Assembly: GCA_964421595.1 (NCBI GenBank)
Contig: CAYQXY010000004.1
Location: 1 to 64,000, forward strand
From: PXAP01 sp964421595
GTDB taxonomy: Bacteria; Bacteroidota; Bacteroidia; Bacteroidales; PUMT01
Length of the DNA stretch: 64,000 bases
Direction: 5' to 3'
Part shown: positions 28,551 through 37,381 of the stretch, piece after piece
Position numbering within the stretch: position 1 is the stretch's first letter
Layout of the letters: every line of letters begins with the position of its first letter
Position numbers and translations under genes: made by a program
Notes under the pieces: model-generated
The model's database searches: none
Seen by the model: the letters and a program-made list of their open reading frames with translations, nothing else
Told to the model about the DNA's origin: nothing

Positions 28551-31500
28551 ATGGATAAGGGTATTATCAGTGTATTCTTCGTATTTGCTTTTCTTTTCTG
28601 TGGATTAACACAGGTGTCGAAGGGACAGACGCATACAGGGAGAGAAACGGGACTTGAGGAAAGGGCCTTACGGAGACTAGGCAATGTGCATGAAATATTT
28701 GAAGGCTGGCATCATGTCGGTGAATTCCGGATTGACAGCTTAAGAGTCGATTCGGGAGAACAGAATATTTCGATTTGGTTTAACCCTCACCTGACCAACA
28801 TTCCTCTCCGCTTTCCATGGATAGAAAGTCTCAGGTATCAGCTTGCAAGCCGACTGGGGTACAGATTCAGGGATTATCAACTTGATCTGTATTCACGGGG
28901 AAAGTTGCTCGAATATTTTATACCAAATTATTACAGGGAAAATTATCTCGGTCAAGATCCTGCAAGATCAGCTGGTCCATTAGACAGCCGCCGGATTGTT
29001 GCCAGGGAAGACGGGAGTGAATATGGCGGCGGACTTACAGGATCGCATATCGCAGTGTGGCCAAGCCATGGATACCATTATGATGCCGTAAATGACAGAT
29101 GGGAATGGCAAAGGGCAAGGCTGCACGGAACCATTGAGGATATGTACACATATTCCTATACTCATCAGTTCCTGGTTCCAATGCTCGAAAATGCCGGGGC
29201 TTATGTGCTGATGCCCAGGGAACGGGATATCCAGCCACTGGAAGTGATTGTAGATAATGATGGTTCGTCCGAAGGGTCTGAACTGATAATCAGGCATGGA
29301 GTTCAGGATATGTGGGAGACATTTCCCGGTGGGTTTGCCATGAAAGATACTCTTTTTGAAGGAGAGAACCCCTTCAAAAGCGGCAGCCATATGCGTATCA
29401 GAACCAGCGGGTTTTCCGAGTCATCGCTCACCTATATACCAGATATTCCTGAAGATGGAAATTATGCAGTTTATATTTCTTGGGCGTTTGCGCCTGATAA
29501 CCTTTCACAGGTGAAATGCAGTATCATCCACAGCGGCGGGAGAACAGATTTCAGTGTTGACCAGACTATGGGTGCAGGTACCTGGATTTATCTTGGCACA
29601 TTTCACTTTTTGAAGGGTAAGGACATGGAAGCAGGTAGCCTGGTACTATCAGGCAACAGCAATGAAAAGGGTTATATTACAGCCGATGCTGTACGCTTTG
29701 GTGGTGGCATGGGAAATGTTGCACGGAAATCAGGCGAAGAATATTTTCCGGCACAATGGTCACTATATGATAGCCAGCCAGATGATATTACTGAAAGGAG
29801 GTCACTTGAGTTCATCCGGGAACCTTCATGGAAGCTCAGCGGCCGGCCCCGGTATATGGAAGGAGCCAGGTATTATCTCCAGTATGCCGGGATGCCCGAT
29901 TCTACGGTCTACAGTATCAACAGAGGAAAAAATGACTATAATGACGATTTCATGTCGAGGGGAGAGTGGGTGAACTTTCTCATGGGTGCCCCGATGGAAG
30001 TAACCGGAGAGCCGGCACAAGACAGTCCACTAATACCAATCGACCTTGTCCTTGCTTTCCATACTGATGCAGGTGTTACCCCGAACGACTCTGTCATCGG
30101 CACACTGGCCATATACAGCAGTGAGAGAAATGAAGGAGTTTTTTATAATGGACAGTCGCGGATGGCCGGCCGTGATCTGGCCGATATTGTCCAGTCGCAG
30201 ATAATAACTGATATCAGAATGCAGGTTAATGAAAACTGGACGCGTCGCGGTTTGTGGGACCGTCAGTACTCAGAGGCCTGGAGACCTCAGGTGCCGGCTA
30301 TGCTTCTTGAACTTCTTTCCCATCAGAACCTCGCCGATCTTAGTTACGGGCTGGATCCAAGGTTCAGGTTCCTTGTCAGTCGCTCGATATATAAGGGCAT
30401 ACTGCGTTACCTGGCCTCTGGTCAGGGCAGGGAAGCAATTATTCAACCACTGCCTCCTGTTTTGATGGCTCTGGAATTTGCCGGTCAGCGACGTGTGAGG
30501 CTTAGCTGGGATGAAAATCATGATCCTCTTGAACCTACGGCCGGAGCGGATTATTACAAGGTATATATGAGTGTCGGACAATCAGGTTTTGATAATGGAA
30601 GAATTGTTAATAATAAATATACTGAGATAGAACTGCCTGAAGGGGGAGAGATATATAACTTCAGGGTAACCGCCATTAATGATGGAGGAGAGAGCATGCC
30701 GGGTGAGACTCTTTCAACTTCTTCAGGTTATGATGATAAAAAACCGGTTTTGATTGTGAATGCTTTTACGCGATTGTCACCTCCCGCAATATTTGATACA
30801 GGTGAACAGGCCGGATTAGCCCGGTGGGAGGATAATGGTGTTGCCGACCGGTACGATATCAGCCATACTGGTGAGCCGTATGATTACCGGCGATCGAGCT
30901 TGTGGCTGGATGACGATAGTCCGGGATGGGGAGCAAGCTACGCCGATATGGAAGGAAAAATTATAAGGGGAAACAGTTTTGATTTACCTTTGCTTTATGG
31001 GCGTTCACTGCAGGAGGGAGGCTACCCCTTTGTTTCGACAAGTAAGAAAGCCTTTGAATTTGGTATTCATAATCCCGAAGATTTTTCGGCGGTAATAATG
31101 ATATTCGGTAAAGAGCGCGGACAGCAGCGATGGGATGAGCCGGGGGTAACAGAATACAGGGTTTTTACACCGGCAATAATGGATGAACTGCGGAGCTTTG
31201 CAGAAAAGGGGGGGAATATATTTGTTTCAGGTGCTTACACAGGTACAGATATGGTTGAGAACAATGACACCATGGCGATAACTTTTGCAAGGGATGTTCT
31301 GGGTTTTACATGGAGGTCAGATTTTGCGACAAACAGGGGCGGTGTTTATGCCACAGATCAGTGTCCTCCTTCGTTTCCGCAACAGTTGACTTTTAATTCA
31401 GGTTATAACCCTGAAATTTACACGGTTGAAGCGCCGGATGCCATAGAACCTGCCGGAGAAGATTCATGGAGAATTTACAGGTACTCTTCCGGCAGAACAA

Positions 31501-31637
31501 GTGCCGGAGTATTAAAGAATGGCCATCACAGGACAGTAGTGCTGGGTTTTCCTTTTGAGACCATTATCTCTGAACAAAAGAGGCATGAACTTATGAGAGA
31601 GGTAATGAGATTTTTTGAAATTAACCAATCAGAATAA
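28551..31637 (+). CDS. Large exported N-acetylmuramoyl-L-alanine amidase with inserted golvesin domain
   Basis: 1028 residues with a signal peptide (residues 1-25). The amidase_3 fold appears split. The first half has HIAVWPSHGYHYD with candidate zinc ligand His173, Glu196 in the following helix, then MLENAGAYVLMPRERD. The second half has DLVLAFHTDAG with His504 and PAMLLELLSHQN with Glu587. Between them, about residues 270-390, sits a golvesin C-terminal-like domain (GNYAVYISWAFAPD, ITADAVRFGGG). After the amidase come a fibronectin type III domain (about 640-735) and a C-terminal alpha/beta domain (ILNAFTRL-like start, FAEKGGNIFVSGAYTG) resembling a flavodoxin-like fold. Such proteins are often mislabelled xanthan lyase. 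Expected to strip stem peptides from glycan. Confidence 0.78.
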   Translation: MDKGIISVFFVFAFLFCGLTQVSKGQTHTGRETGLEERALRRLGNVHEIFEGWHHVGEFRIDSLRVDSGEQNISIWFNPHLTNIPLRFPWIESLRYQLASRLGYRFRDYQLDLYSRGKLLEYFIPNYYRENYLGQDPARSAGPLDSRRIVAREDGSEYGGGLTGSHIAVWPSHGYHYDAVNDRWEWQRARLHGTIEDMYTYSYTHQFLVPMLENAGAYVLMPRERDIQPLEVIVDNDGSSEGSELIIRHGVQDMWETFPGGFAMKDTLFEGENPFKSGSHMRIRTSGFSESSLTYIPDIPEDGNYAVYISWAFAPDNLSQVKCSIIHSGGRTDFSVDQTMGAGTWIYLGTFHFLKGKDMEAGSLVLSGNSNEKGYITADAVRFGGGMGNVARKSGEEYFPAQWSLYDSQPDDITERRSLEFIREPSWKLSGRPRYMEGARYYLQYAGMPDSTVYSINRGKNDYNDDFMSRGEWVNFLMGAPMEVTGEPAQDSPLIPIDLVLAFHTDAGVTPNDSVIGTLAIYSSERNEGVFYNGQSRMAGRDLADIVQSQIITDIRMQVNENWTRRGLWDRQYSEAWRPQVPAMLLELLSHQNLADLSYGLDPRFRFLVSRSIYKGILRYLASGQGREAIIQPLPPVLMALEFAGQRRVRLSWDENHDPLEPTAGADYYKVYMSVGQSGFDNGRIVNNKYTEIELPEGGEIYNFRVTAINDGGESMPGETLSTSSGYDDKKPVLIVNAFTRLSPPAIFDTGEQAGLARWEDNGVADRYDISHTGEPYDYRRSSLWLDDDSPGWGASYADMEGKIIRGNSFDLPLLYGRSLQEGGYPFVSTSKKAFEFGIHNPEDFSAVIMIFGKERGQQRWDEPGVTEYRVFTPAIMDELRSFAEKGGNIFVSGAYTGTDMVENNDTMAITFARDVLGFTWRSDFATNRGGVYATDQCPPSFPQQLTFNSGYNPEIYTVEAPDAIEPAGEDSWRIYRYSSGRTSAGVLKNGHHRTVVLGFPFETIISEQKRHELMREVMRFFEINQSE

Positions 31638-31649
31638 AATATTTTAATA

Positions 31650-33140
31650 ATGAAATTTATGGAAAAGCGAATTACCGTTTTTATGCCGGCAGGTGATCAC
31701 CGAGATCTTCAGATGAATTTAGGACAGTTTGAAGAAGAAGGCACCATCTCTAAGGTTTTCCTTTCCGGTGAATCGGAGAATTTAAAAATACAGCTTACCG
31801 GCAAGGCTAATATGGCTGATATACCGTCTCTTACCTCTACTTCAGCTGTTAAGAAGATGGCTTCGGTAGCTGAAACTGAGTATGTGCTTATCTGCACCAG
31901 GCCCTTTCCCCTCCGGCTCGGGGAAAACTGCCTTCAAAGAATGCTTCAGGTTGCAGATGATACAGGAGCAGGGATGGTATATTCAGATTATTATGAAATA
32001 AAAGAGGGGAAAATGATTCCCCATCCGGTTATTGATTATCAGCAGGGCAGTCTGCGTGATGATTTCAATTTCGGTTCCCTTATGTTCTTCCGGACATCGG
32101 GGTTAAGGAATGCGGCAAAAAACATGAATGAGGAGTACCAGTTTGCTGCACTCTATGATCTGAGACTGAAAGTATCGCAAAAGGATTCAATTTTCCGGAT
32201 ACCGGAATTTTTATACGCTGAAATGGAAGCCGATTCCAGGCTTTCCGGGCAAAAGATGTTCGATTATGTAGACCCCAGGAACAGGCATGTGCAGATAGAA
32301 ATGGAAAAAGCATGCACAGCTCACCTCAAAGAAACCGGTGCATGGCTTAAACCTGTGTTCAGGCCTGCCGGACTTACTGGTGGTGAATTCCCTGTTGAAG
32401 TTTCTGTGATAATACCTGTCAGAAACAGGGTTAAGACTATTCAGGATGCCGTCGATTCAGTTCTGAGTCAAAAAACCTCATTTAACTTTAATCTGATAAT
32501 AGTAGATAACCACTCCTCAGATGGCACAACCGAACTGCTGAATAAACTTTCCGGCACCGACAAGAGAATTATACATATTATACCTTCCCGTGATGACCTC
32601 GGTATTGGCGGATGCTGGAATCTTGGAGTTTTTCATCCACAATGCGGACGGTTTGCTATCCAGCTTGACAGCGATGATATCTACATTGATAACAATGTGC
32701 TGCAGAAAATAACAGATGAGTTTTACAGGCAGGATTGCGTAATGATTGTCGGAAGCTATAAAATGGTTAATTTTAATCTCGAAGAGATACCTCCCGGACT
32801 CATTGACCATCGTGAATGGACACCTGAAAACGGGCGCAACAATGCCTTGCGTATAAACGGTCTTGGTGCACCCAGGGCTTTTTACACCCCGGTTATCAGG
32901 GAAACAGGACTTCCCAATGTAAGTTATGGCGAGGATTATGCTCTTGGACTGGCTGTTTCACGAAACTATCAGATTGGAAGAATATATGAGCCGCTGTATC
33001 TGTGCAGGAGATGGGATGAAAATACTGATTCTGCACTTGATATAAGTAAACTGAATACACACAATACTTATAAGGACAGGGTAAGGACTATTGAATTTCT
33101 GGCCAGAATATCGATGAACAATAAGTTTGATGGCAATTAA
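31650..33140 (+). CDS. Two-module GT2-like glycosyltransferase
   Basis: 496 residues, no signal peptide or membrane segment, so cytosolic. Residues about 247-480 are a canonical family 2 GT-A domain: VSVIIPVRNRVKTIQDAVDS, IIVDNHSSDGT, and the metal motif LDSDD near residue 340. Residues 1-230 have a similar order of elements (YVLICTRPFPLRL, GAGMVYSDYYEI) but no DxD, suggesting a degenerate copy. It sits 12 bp after the amidase gene and overlaps the next gene by 11 bp, so it belongs to one operon. Donor and acceptor unknown; the peptidoglycan context suggests an amino-sugar substrate, by inference. Confidence 0.8.
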   Translation: MKFMEKRITVFMPAGDHRDLQMNLGQFEEEGTISKVFLSGESENLKIQLTGKANMADIPSLTSTSAVKKMASVAETEYVLICTRPFPLRLGENCLQRMLQVADDTGAGMVYSDYYEIKEGKMIPHPVIDYQQGSLRDDFNFGSLMFFRTSGLRNAAKNMNEEYQFAALYDLRLKVSQKDSIFRIPEFLYAEMEADSRLSGQKMFDYVDPRNRHVQIEMEKACTAHLKETGAWLKPVFRPAGLTGGEFPVEVSVIIPVRNRVKTIQDAVDSVLSQKTSFNFNLIIVDNHSSDGTTELLNKLSGTDKRIIHIIPSRDDLGIGGCWNLGVFHPQCGRFAIQLDSDDIYIDNNVLQKITDEFYRQDCVMIVGSYKMVNFNLEEIPPGLIDHREWTPENGRNNALRINGLGAPRAFYTPVIRETGLPNVSYGEDYALGLAVSRNYQIGRIYEPLYLCRRWDENTDSALDISKLNTHNTYKDRVRTIEFLARISMNNKFDGN

Positions 33141-34107
33141 GACAAATACAATTGAGGGAGCTGATGCGCAACGGGTCGAGAATCTGTTTGTGTCGCAGTT
33201 AAGGGACTGGAAACTGGCAGGTGACAATTACAGGGACCTGGAAAAGGTGATGACACGTACTTTGTTGCTGGAGGCCGGCCGCCATATAAGAATCCAGTAT
33301 AACCCCGCCAGGATGATATCGTCAGCTGCCAGCGTCGACAAAAAGTCTGTCAGTGAACGACCCTGCTTTCTTTGTTCTTCAAATCTTCCTGTTGAACAAA
33401 AGGGCCTCGATTTTAACGGACGTTATAAAATCCTGGTTAATCCATTTCCAATTTTCCCAAGGCATTTAACTATTCCCCTTAATGAGCATGTCGACCAGCT
33501 GATTGCCGGCCGGTTCAGTGACATGCTTGAGCTGGCGGAAGTACTTGAGGGTTTTACAGTCTTTTATAATGGTCCCCGATGCGGTGCAAGTGCCCCCGAT
33601 CACTTCCACTTCCAGGCAGGAAATAAAGGGTTCATGCCTGTTGAGCAGGAAACAGGCCTTCATCAACTTAAAGTCATTGACGAAGTCAGGGGGTGCCGGA
33701 TAATGAGCATGGAGCGAACCTGCCGGAATTCTGTCGTCCTTTCCGGAATGAATATTGAAGTTTTGACCGCCGTTTTCAATGAAATTTACAATATATTGCA
33801 CAGTCTGATGCCTGAACGGGAAGAAGAACCTATGATCAATATACTGGCTTATAAGGAAGGTGATGGGTTCATAGTATGTATCTTTCCCCGAAAGGCTCAC
33901 AGGCCGGCGCAATTCTTTGAAAAAGATGAGGGCCGGATACTGATTAGTCCCGCTTCGGTCGATTTTGGCGGTGTCATGATCACTCCCCGGTTTGAAGATT
34001 ATGAAAAGCTGGATACCGCTATTGTAAAGGATATTTTCAGGCAGGTAACAATGGGTATTCAGGAATGGGACAGGCTGATATCGATTCTGGAAAAGACTGA
34101 CTTCTAA
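33130..34107 (+). CDS. DUF4922 HIT-like phosphorylase/nucleotidyltransferase-like protein
   Basis: Starts at the ATG at 33130, overlapping the GT2 stop by 11 bp. 325 residues, cytosolic. The core motif PDHFHFQAG gives the H-x-H-x-Q signature of the GalT/Ap4A-phosphorylase branch of the HIT superfamily, where the middle histidine forms a nucleotidyl intermediate. An upstream ERPCFLC segment supplies paired cysteines, and a VNPFPIFPRHLTIP strand precedes. Related plant and animal enzymes are GDP-sugar phosphorylases. A reaction on a nucleotide sugar feeding or draining the neighbouring glycosyltransferase is a plausible guess; no substrate is known to me for DUF4922. Confidence 0.78.
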   Translation: MAIKTNTIEGADAQRVENLFVSQLRDWKLAGDNYRDLEKVMTRTLLLEAGRHIRIQYNPARMISSAASVDKKSVSERPCFLCSSNLPVEQKGLDFNGRYKILVNPFPIFPRHLTIPLNEHVDQLIAGRFSDMLELAEVLEGFTVFYNGPRCGASAPDHFHFQAGNKGFMPVEQETGLHQLKVIDEVRGCRIMSMERTCRNSVVLSGMNIEVLTAVFNEIYNILHSLMPEREEEPMINILAYKEGDGFIVCIFPRKAHRPAQFFEKDEGRILISPASVDFGGVMITPRFEDYEKLDTAIVKDIFRQVTMGIQEWDRLISILEKTDF

Positions 34108-34124
34108 ATTTAAATTATATTAAA

Positions 34125-35459
34125 ATGCAACCACAAATTAGTGTAGGTATACTTTTTTCCAAACAGGTTACCTTTATTTTGAACGGACGATATCGTCATA
34201 TTGAAAGTGGTATTGAATTTGAAGGTCCGGGAAAAGCAGTGATCGACAATGGAAAACTGCTGTTTGCAATAGGCAACAGTATAGTGAATGCCCGGTTTCC
34301 CATTGTGATGGAACCCATTTCATATGAAGGCTCAAGTTTTGACCTTAAGGAAGTTACAATTGGCATCAACTTTCACTGGGAAAGAAAAGAGGATCAGAGA
34401 TTCAGGGGTTCACTGAGCATTATTGAAGAGAACGGACATCTTACGGCCATTAATATACTACCTCTTGAAGATTATCTTATAAGCGTCATTTCATCTGAAA
34501 TGAGCGCCACATCATCTTCCGAACTGCTCAGAGCTCATGCAGTGGTTTCCCGCAGCTGGCTCCTCGCCCAGAAAGAGAAGGAGGAAAAATTAAAAGGTTC
34601 GGGCGAATATATTACCACACTTGAAAAGCCCGGCGAGGTTATAAGATGGTATGACCGGGAGGATCACCGTAATTTCGATGTTTGTGCTGACGATCATTGT
34701 CAGAGATATCAGGGAATAACCAGGGCAGGTAACAGCAATGTTGAAGAGGCTGTAAATTCAACTTCCGGCAGCGTAATTGTATATGACGGAAATATTTGCG
34801 ATGCCCGCTACTCCAAATGCTGTGGTGGCATAAGTGAGAGGTTCGAAAACGTTTGGGAACCGGTGGTGCATCCATATCTTACGAAAGTAATTGATAATCC
34901 AGATGACCCTGAAGGTTTTGCTACCGATCTTGTAAATGAAGAAAATGCGAAGGCATGGATAAACGGTTACCCCGAAGCATTTTGTAATACAAAAAGCAGG
35001 TATATCCTGAGCCAGGTGTTGAACGACTATGATCAGGAGACTTTTGATTTTTTTCGTTGGACAGTAAATTATACCCAGCAGGATGTAAAAGAACTTTTAA
35101 AAAAGAAGGTTGGGCTTGACCTTGGGGATATTCTTGATATGGTGCCCGTTGAGAGAGGGGTGTCGGGGCGCCTGGTAAGACTTGAAATCAAAGGGACAAA
35201 TGGCTCAATGATACTGGGTAAGGAGCTGGAAATCAGGAAAGCCCTTTCAGCTTCTCATCTTTACAGTTCTGCATTTATAATCGAGAAGATAGATGGCGAA
35301 AACGGGATCCCTTCAGCATTTACGCTGAAAGGTGCAGGCTGGGGCCATGGAGTGGGGTTGTGCCAGATAGGTGCTGCGGTTATGGGTTCGGGAGGTTTCT
35401 CATATAAGGATATACTAACACACTATTTCCCCGGTGCTGAACTGGTCAAACGCTATTGA
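34125..35459 (+). CDS. SpoIID/LytB-domain protein lacking a signal peptide
   Basis: 444 residues. After an N-terminal beta-rich part (1-105) comes the SpoIID domain: LPLEDYLISVISSEMSA with Glu125 at the position of the catalytic acid of SpoIID, then LLRAHAVVSRSWLL, Cys/His segments (DDHCQRYQG, YSKCCGG) as in the zinc site of known SpoIID proteins, and near the end GAGWGHGVGLCQIGA. SpoIID enzymes are lytic transglycosylases that cut glycan stripped of peptides. This one begins MQPQISVGILFS with no hydrophobic leader, and the in-frame upstream codons give none, so it appears cytosolic. It follows DUF4922 by 17 bp. Confidence 0.83.
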   Translation: MQPQISVGILFSKQVTFILNGRYRHIESGIEFEGPGKAVIDNGKLLFAIGNSIVNARFPIVMEPISYEGSSFDLKEVTIGINFHWERKEDQRFRGSLSIIEENGHLTAINILPLEDYLISVISSEMSATSSSELLRAHAVVSRSWLLAQKEKEEKLKGSGEYITTLEKPGEVIRWYDREDHRNFDVCADDHCQRYQGITRAGNSNVEEAVNSTSGSVIVYDGNICDARYSKCCGGISERFENVWEPVVHPYLTKVIDNPDDPEGFATDLVNEENAKAWINGYPEAFCNTKSRYILSQVLNDYDQETFDFFRWTVNYTQQDVKELLKKKVGLDLGDILDMVPVERGVSGRLVRLEIKGTNGSMILGKELEIRKALSASHLYSSAFIIEKIDGENGIPSAFTLKGAGWGHGVGLCQIGAAVMGSGGFSYKDILTHYFPGAELVKRY

Positions 35460-35494
35460 ATTCAATCTAATTCTCATACACTATTTTAATATCA

Positions 35495-37336
35495 ATGAAG
35501 AAAGTCAGTCACCGTTCTCCATGGGCCTGGATCCCAAGTCTTTATTTTGCCCAGGGCATTCCCTATGTCGTTGTAATGACCGTTTCGGTAATTATGTATA
35601 AAAGGCTTGGCATATCGAATACCGATATAGCCTTATACACAAGCTGGCTTTATCTCCCATGGGTCATCAAACCTTTCTGGAGTCCTGTAGTTGATCTTTT
35701 CAGAACAAAAAGATGGTGGATCGTCATAATGCAGCTCTTTGTCGGTGCCGGACTTGCCGGGGTGGCATTTACAATACCCGGGCCTGCTTTTTTCCAGTAT
35801 ACACTGGCTTTTTTCTGGCTTCTTGCCTTTAGCTCAGCTACTCACGATATTGCCGCAGACGGGTTTTATATGCTTGGTCTTAAGGAACATGAGCAGGCAT
35901 ACTTTGTAGGTATAAGAAGTACTTTTTACAGATTTGCCATGATAACCGGACAGGGATTGCTGATAATTCTTGCCGGATCTATTGAGACCCGCACCGGACT
36001 GGAGCCAGTAAGATTCACGGTCAGTGCCAGCCCGGAAATTCAGGAGGTTGTCTATGGATCGACAGGAGGTGATACAGGCAATGCTGAAAGAAATTTTGTT
36101 ATTACTGCCACCGAACTTGCTTTGCCTGTCGGTAACCTGCCGGCTCAGCAAGCTGACAGTATCAGACAGTGGGCAGATATGCAAAATCTTGTAAACGGAT
36201 TTGTGCTGCCCGACCGTGAAGTTGAGCAGAGGGTATCATGGTTTACCCGTACTGTCTCGCAGCCTTTCGGTGAATGGCTGAAGAGAAGTTTAGGGACCCG
36301 GGAACAGGATATCAATTATGCAACAGCAACAAGGGGGCAAATCGGCCTGACAGGTGTTTCACTATCATCAGCGCCCCAGCCTGGTGATGAGGTAGTGCTC
36401 AACACAGTTTTTCAGAGGGGTGACGGCAGTATCAGACTGGTCAGTGGAGAAAGGCTGGTTTTTAATTCGTCAAACTGGAACCAGACAGGATGGATAGTAG
36501 TCCAGCTTGATCCGGCACTTGACCGGGAAGCCGAAGCCTTCTTCGAAGGATTGTCAGGAAATATTCCTCTGGCATGGTCTGTCACGTTTTTCTTCCTTAC
36601 AGGAATGTTCTTGCTCTTTATGATTTACCACAGATTTTTTCTGCCTTATCCGGCTTCCGATACTGCCGCAGTTTCCGATGATAATCAGAATATCATTAAA
36701 GAATTTGCAGGAACATTCACTTCATTCTTTAAAAAAGCAAATATCGGACCTGCACTTGCCTTTCTTCTGCTGTACAGGTTGGGTGAAGCACAGCTGGTCA
36801 AGATGGCTTCGCCGTTTATGCTTGATCCGAGGGAGGCCGGGGGACTGGGACTGACAACGGGTGAAGTGGGCCTGATATATGGTACCATCGGTATTGTGGC
36901 GCTAACTCTGGGAGGTATACTCGGTGGTGTAATGGCATCAAAAAAAGGCCTTAAATACTGGATATTTCCAATGGCTCTTGCAATTAACATTCCCAATATC
37001 GTGTATGTTTTGCTTTCAAGATTTTCACCTGATGCCTTCTGGATAATATCAAGCGGCGTTGCTTTGGAACAGTTTGGTTATGGGTTCGGATTTACAGCCT
37101 ATATGCTGTTTATGATACATTTTTCAGAAGGCAGTCATAAGACAGCTCATTTTGCTTTTTGTACCGGATTTATGGCGCTGGGAATGATGCTGCCGGGAAT
37201 GATCTCCGGCTGGATACAGGAAATAGTAGGATACTACAATTTCTTTATCTGGGTTCTGATATGCACTATACCGGGCTTTATTACAATAATGTACCTTAAA
37301 ATAGACCCTGGTTTCGGGGTTAAGAAAAAGGACTGA
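35495..37336 (+). CDS. AmpG-like MFS permease with large inserted soluble domain
   Basis: 613 residues. Residues 1-162 (WAWIPSLYFAQGIPYVVVM, LPWVIKPFWSPVVD, SSATHDIAADGFYM) match the N-terminal half of AmpG, which imports anhydro-muropeptides through the inner membrane. Membrane segments resume at about 358. Between lies a soluble, beta-rich insert of about 195 residues (LTGVSLSSAPQPGDEV, ERLVFNSSNWNQTGW). Usual AmpG proteins are 420-490 residues without this insert. The C-terminal half is normal. It closes the amidase-GT2-DUF4922-SpoIID run, 35 bp after SpoIID, consistent with uptake of peptidoglycan fragments. Confidence 0.82.
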   Translation: MKKVSHRSPWAWIPSLYFAQGIPYVVVMTVSVIMYKRLGISNTDIALYTSWLYLPWVIKPFWSPVVDLFRTKRWWIVIMQLFVGAGLAGVAFTIPGPAFFQYTLAFFWLLAFSSATHDIAADGFYMLGLKEHEQAYFVGIRSTFYRFAMITGQGLLIILAGSIETRTGLEPVRFTVSASPEIQEVVYGSTGGDTGNAERNFVITATELALPVGNLPAQQADSIRQWADMQNLVNGFVLPDREVEQRVSWFTRTVSQPFGEWLKRSLGTREQDINYATATRGQIGLTGVSLSSAPQPGDEVVLNTVFQRGDGSIRLVSGERLVFNSSNWNQTGWIVVQLDPALDREAEAFFEGLSGNIPLAWSVTFFFLTGMFLLFMIYHRFFLPYPASDTAAVSDDNQNIIKEFAGTFTSFFKKANIGPALAFLLLYRLGEAQLVKMASPFMLDPREAGGLGLTTGEVGLIYGTIGIVALTLGGILGGVMASKKGLKYWIFPMALAINIPNIVYVLLSRFSPDAFWIISSGVALEQFGYGFGFTAYMLFMIHFSEGSHKTAHFAFCTGFMALGMMLPGMISGWIQEIVGYYNFFIWVLICTIPGFITIMYLKIDPGFGVKKKD

Positions 37337-37381
37337 CAAGTGAAATAAAAATTGTAAAAGTCTGATATTTAAGGAACCTTA

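Noticed and set aside
30270..30581. Antisense frame of 103 codons within the amidase gene
   Set aside because: Shadow frame inside a gene with continuous domain content.
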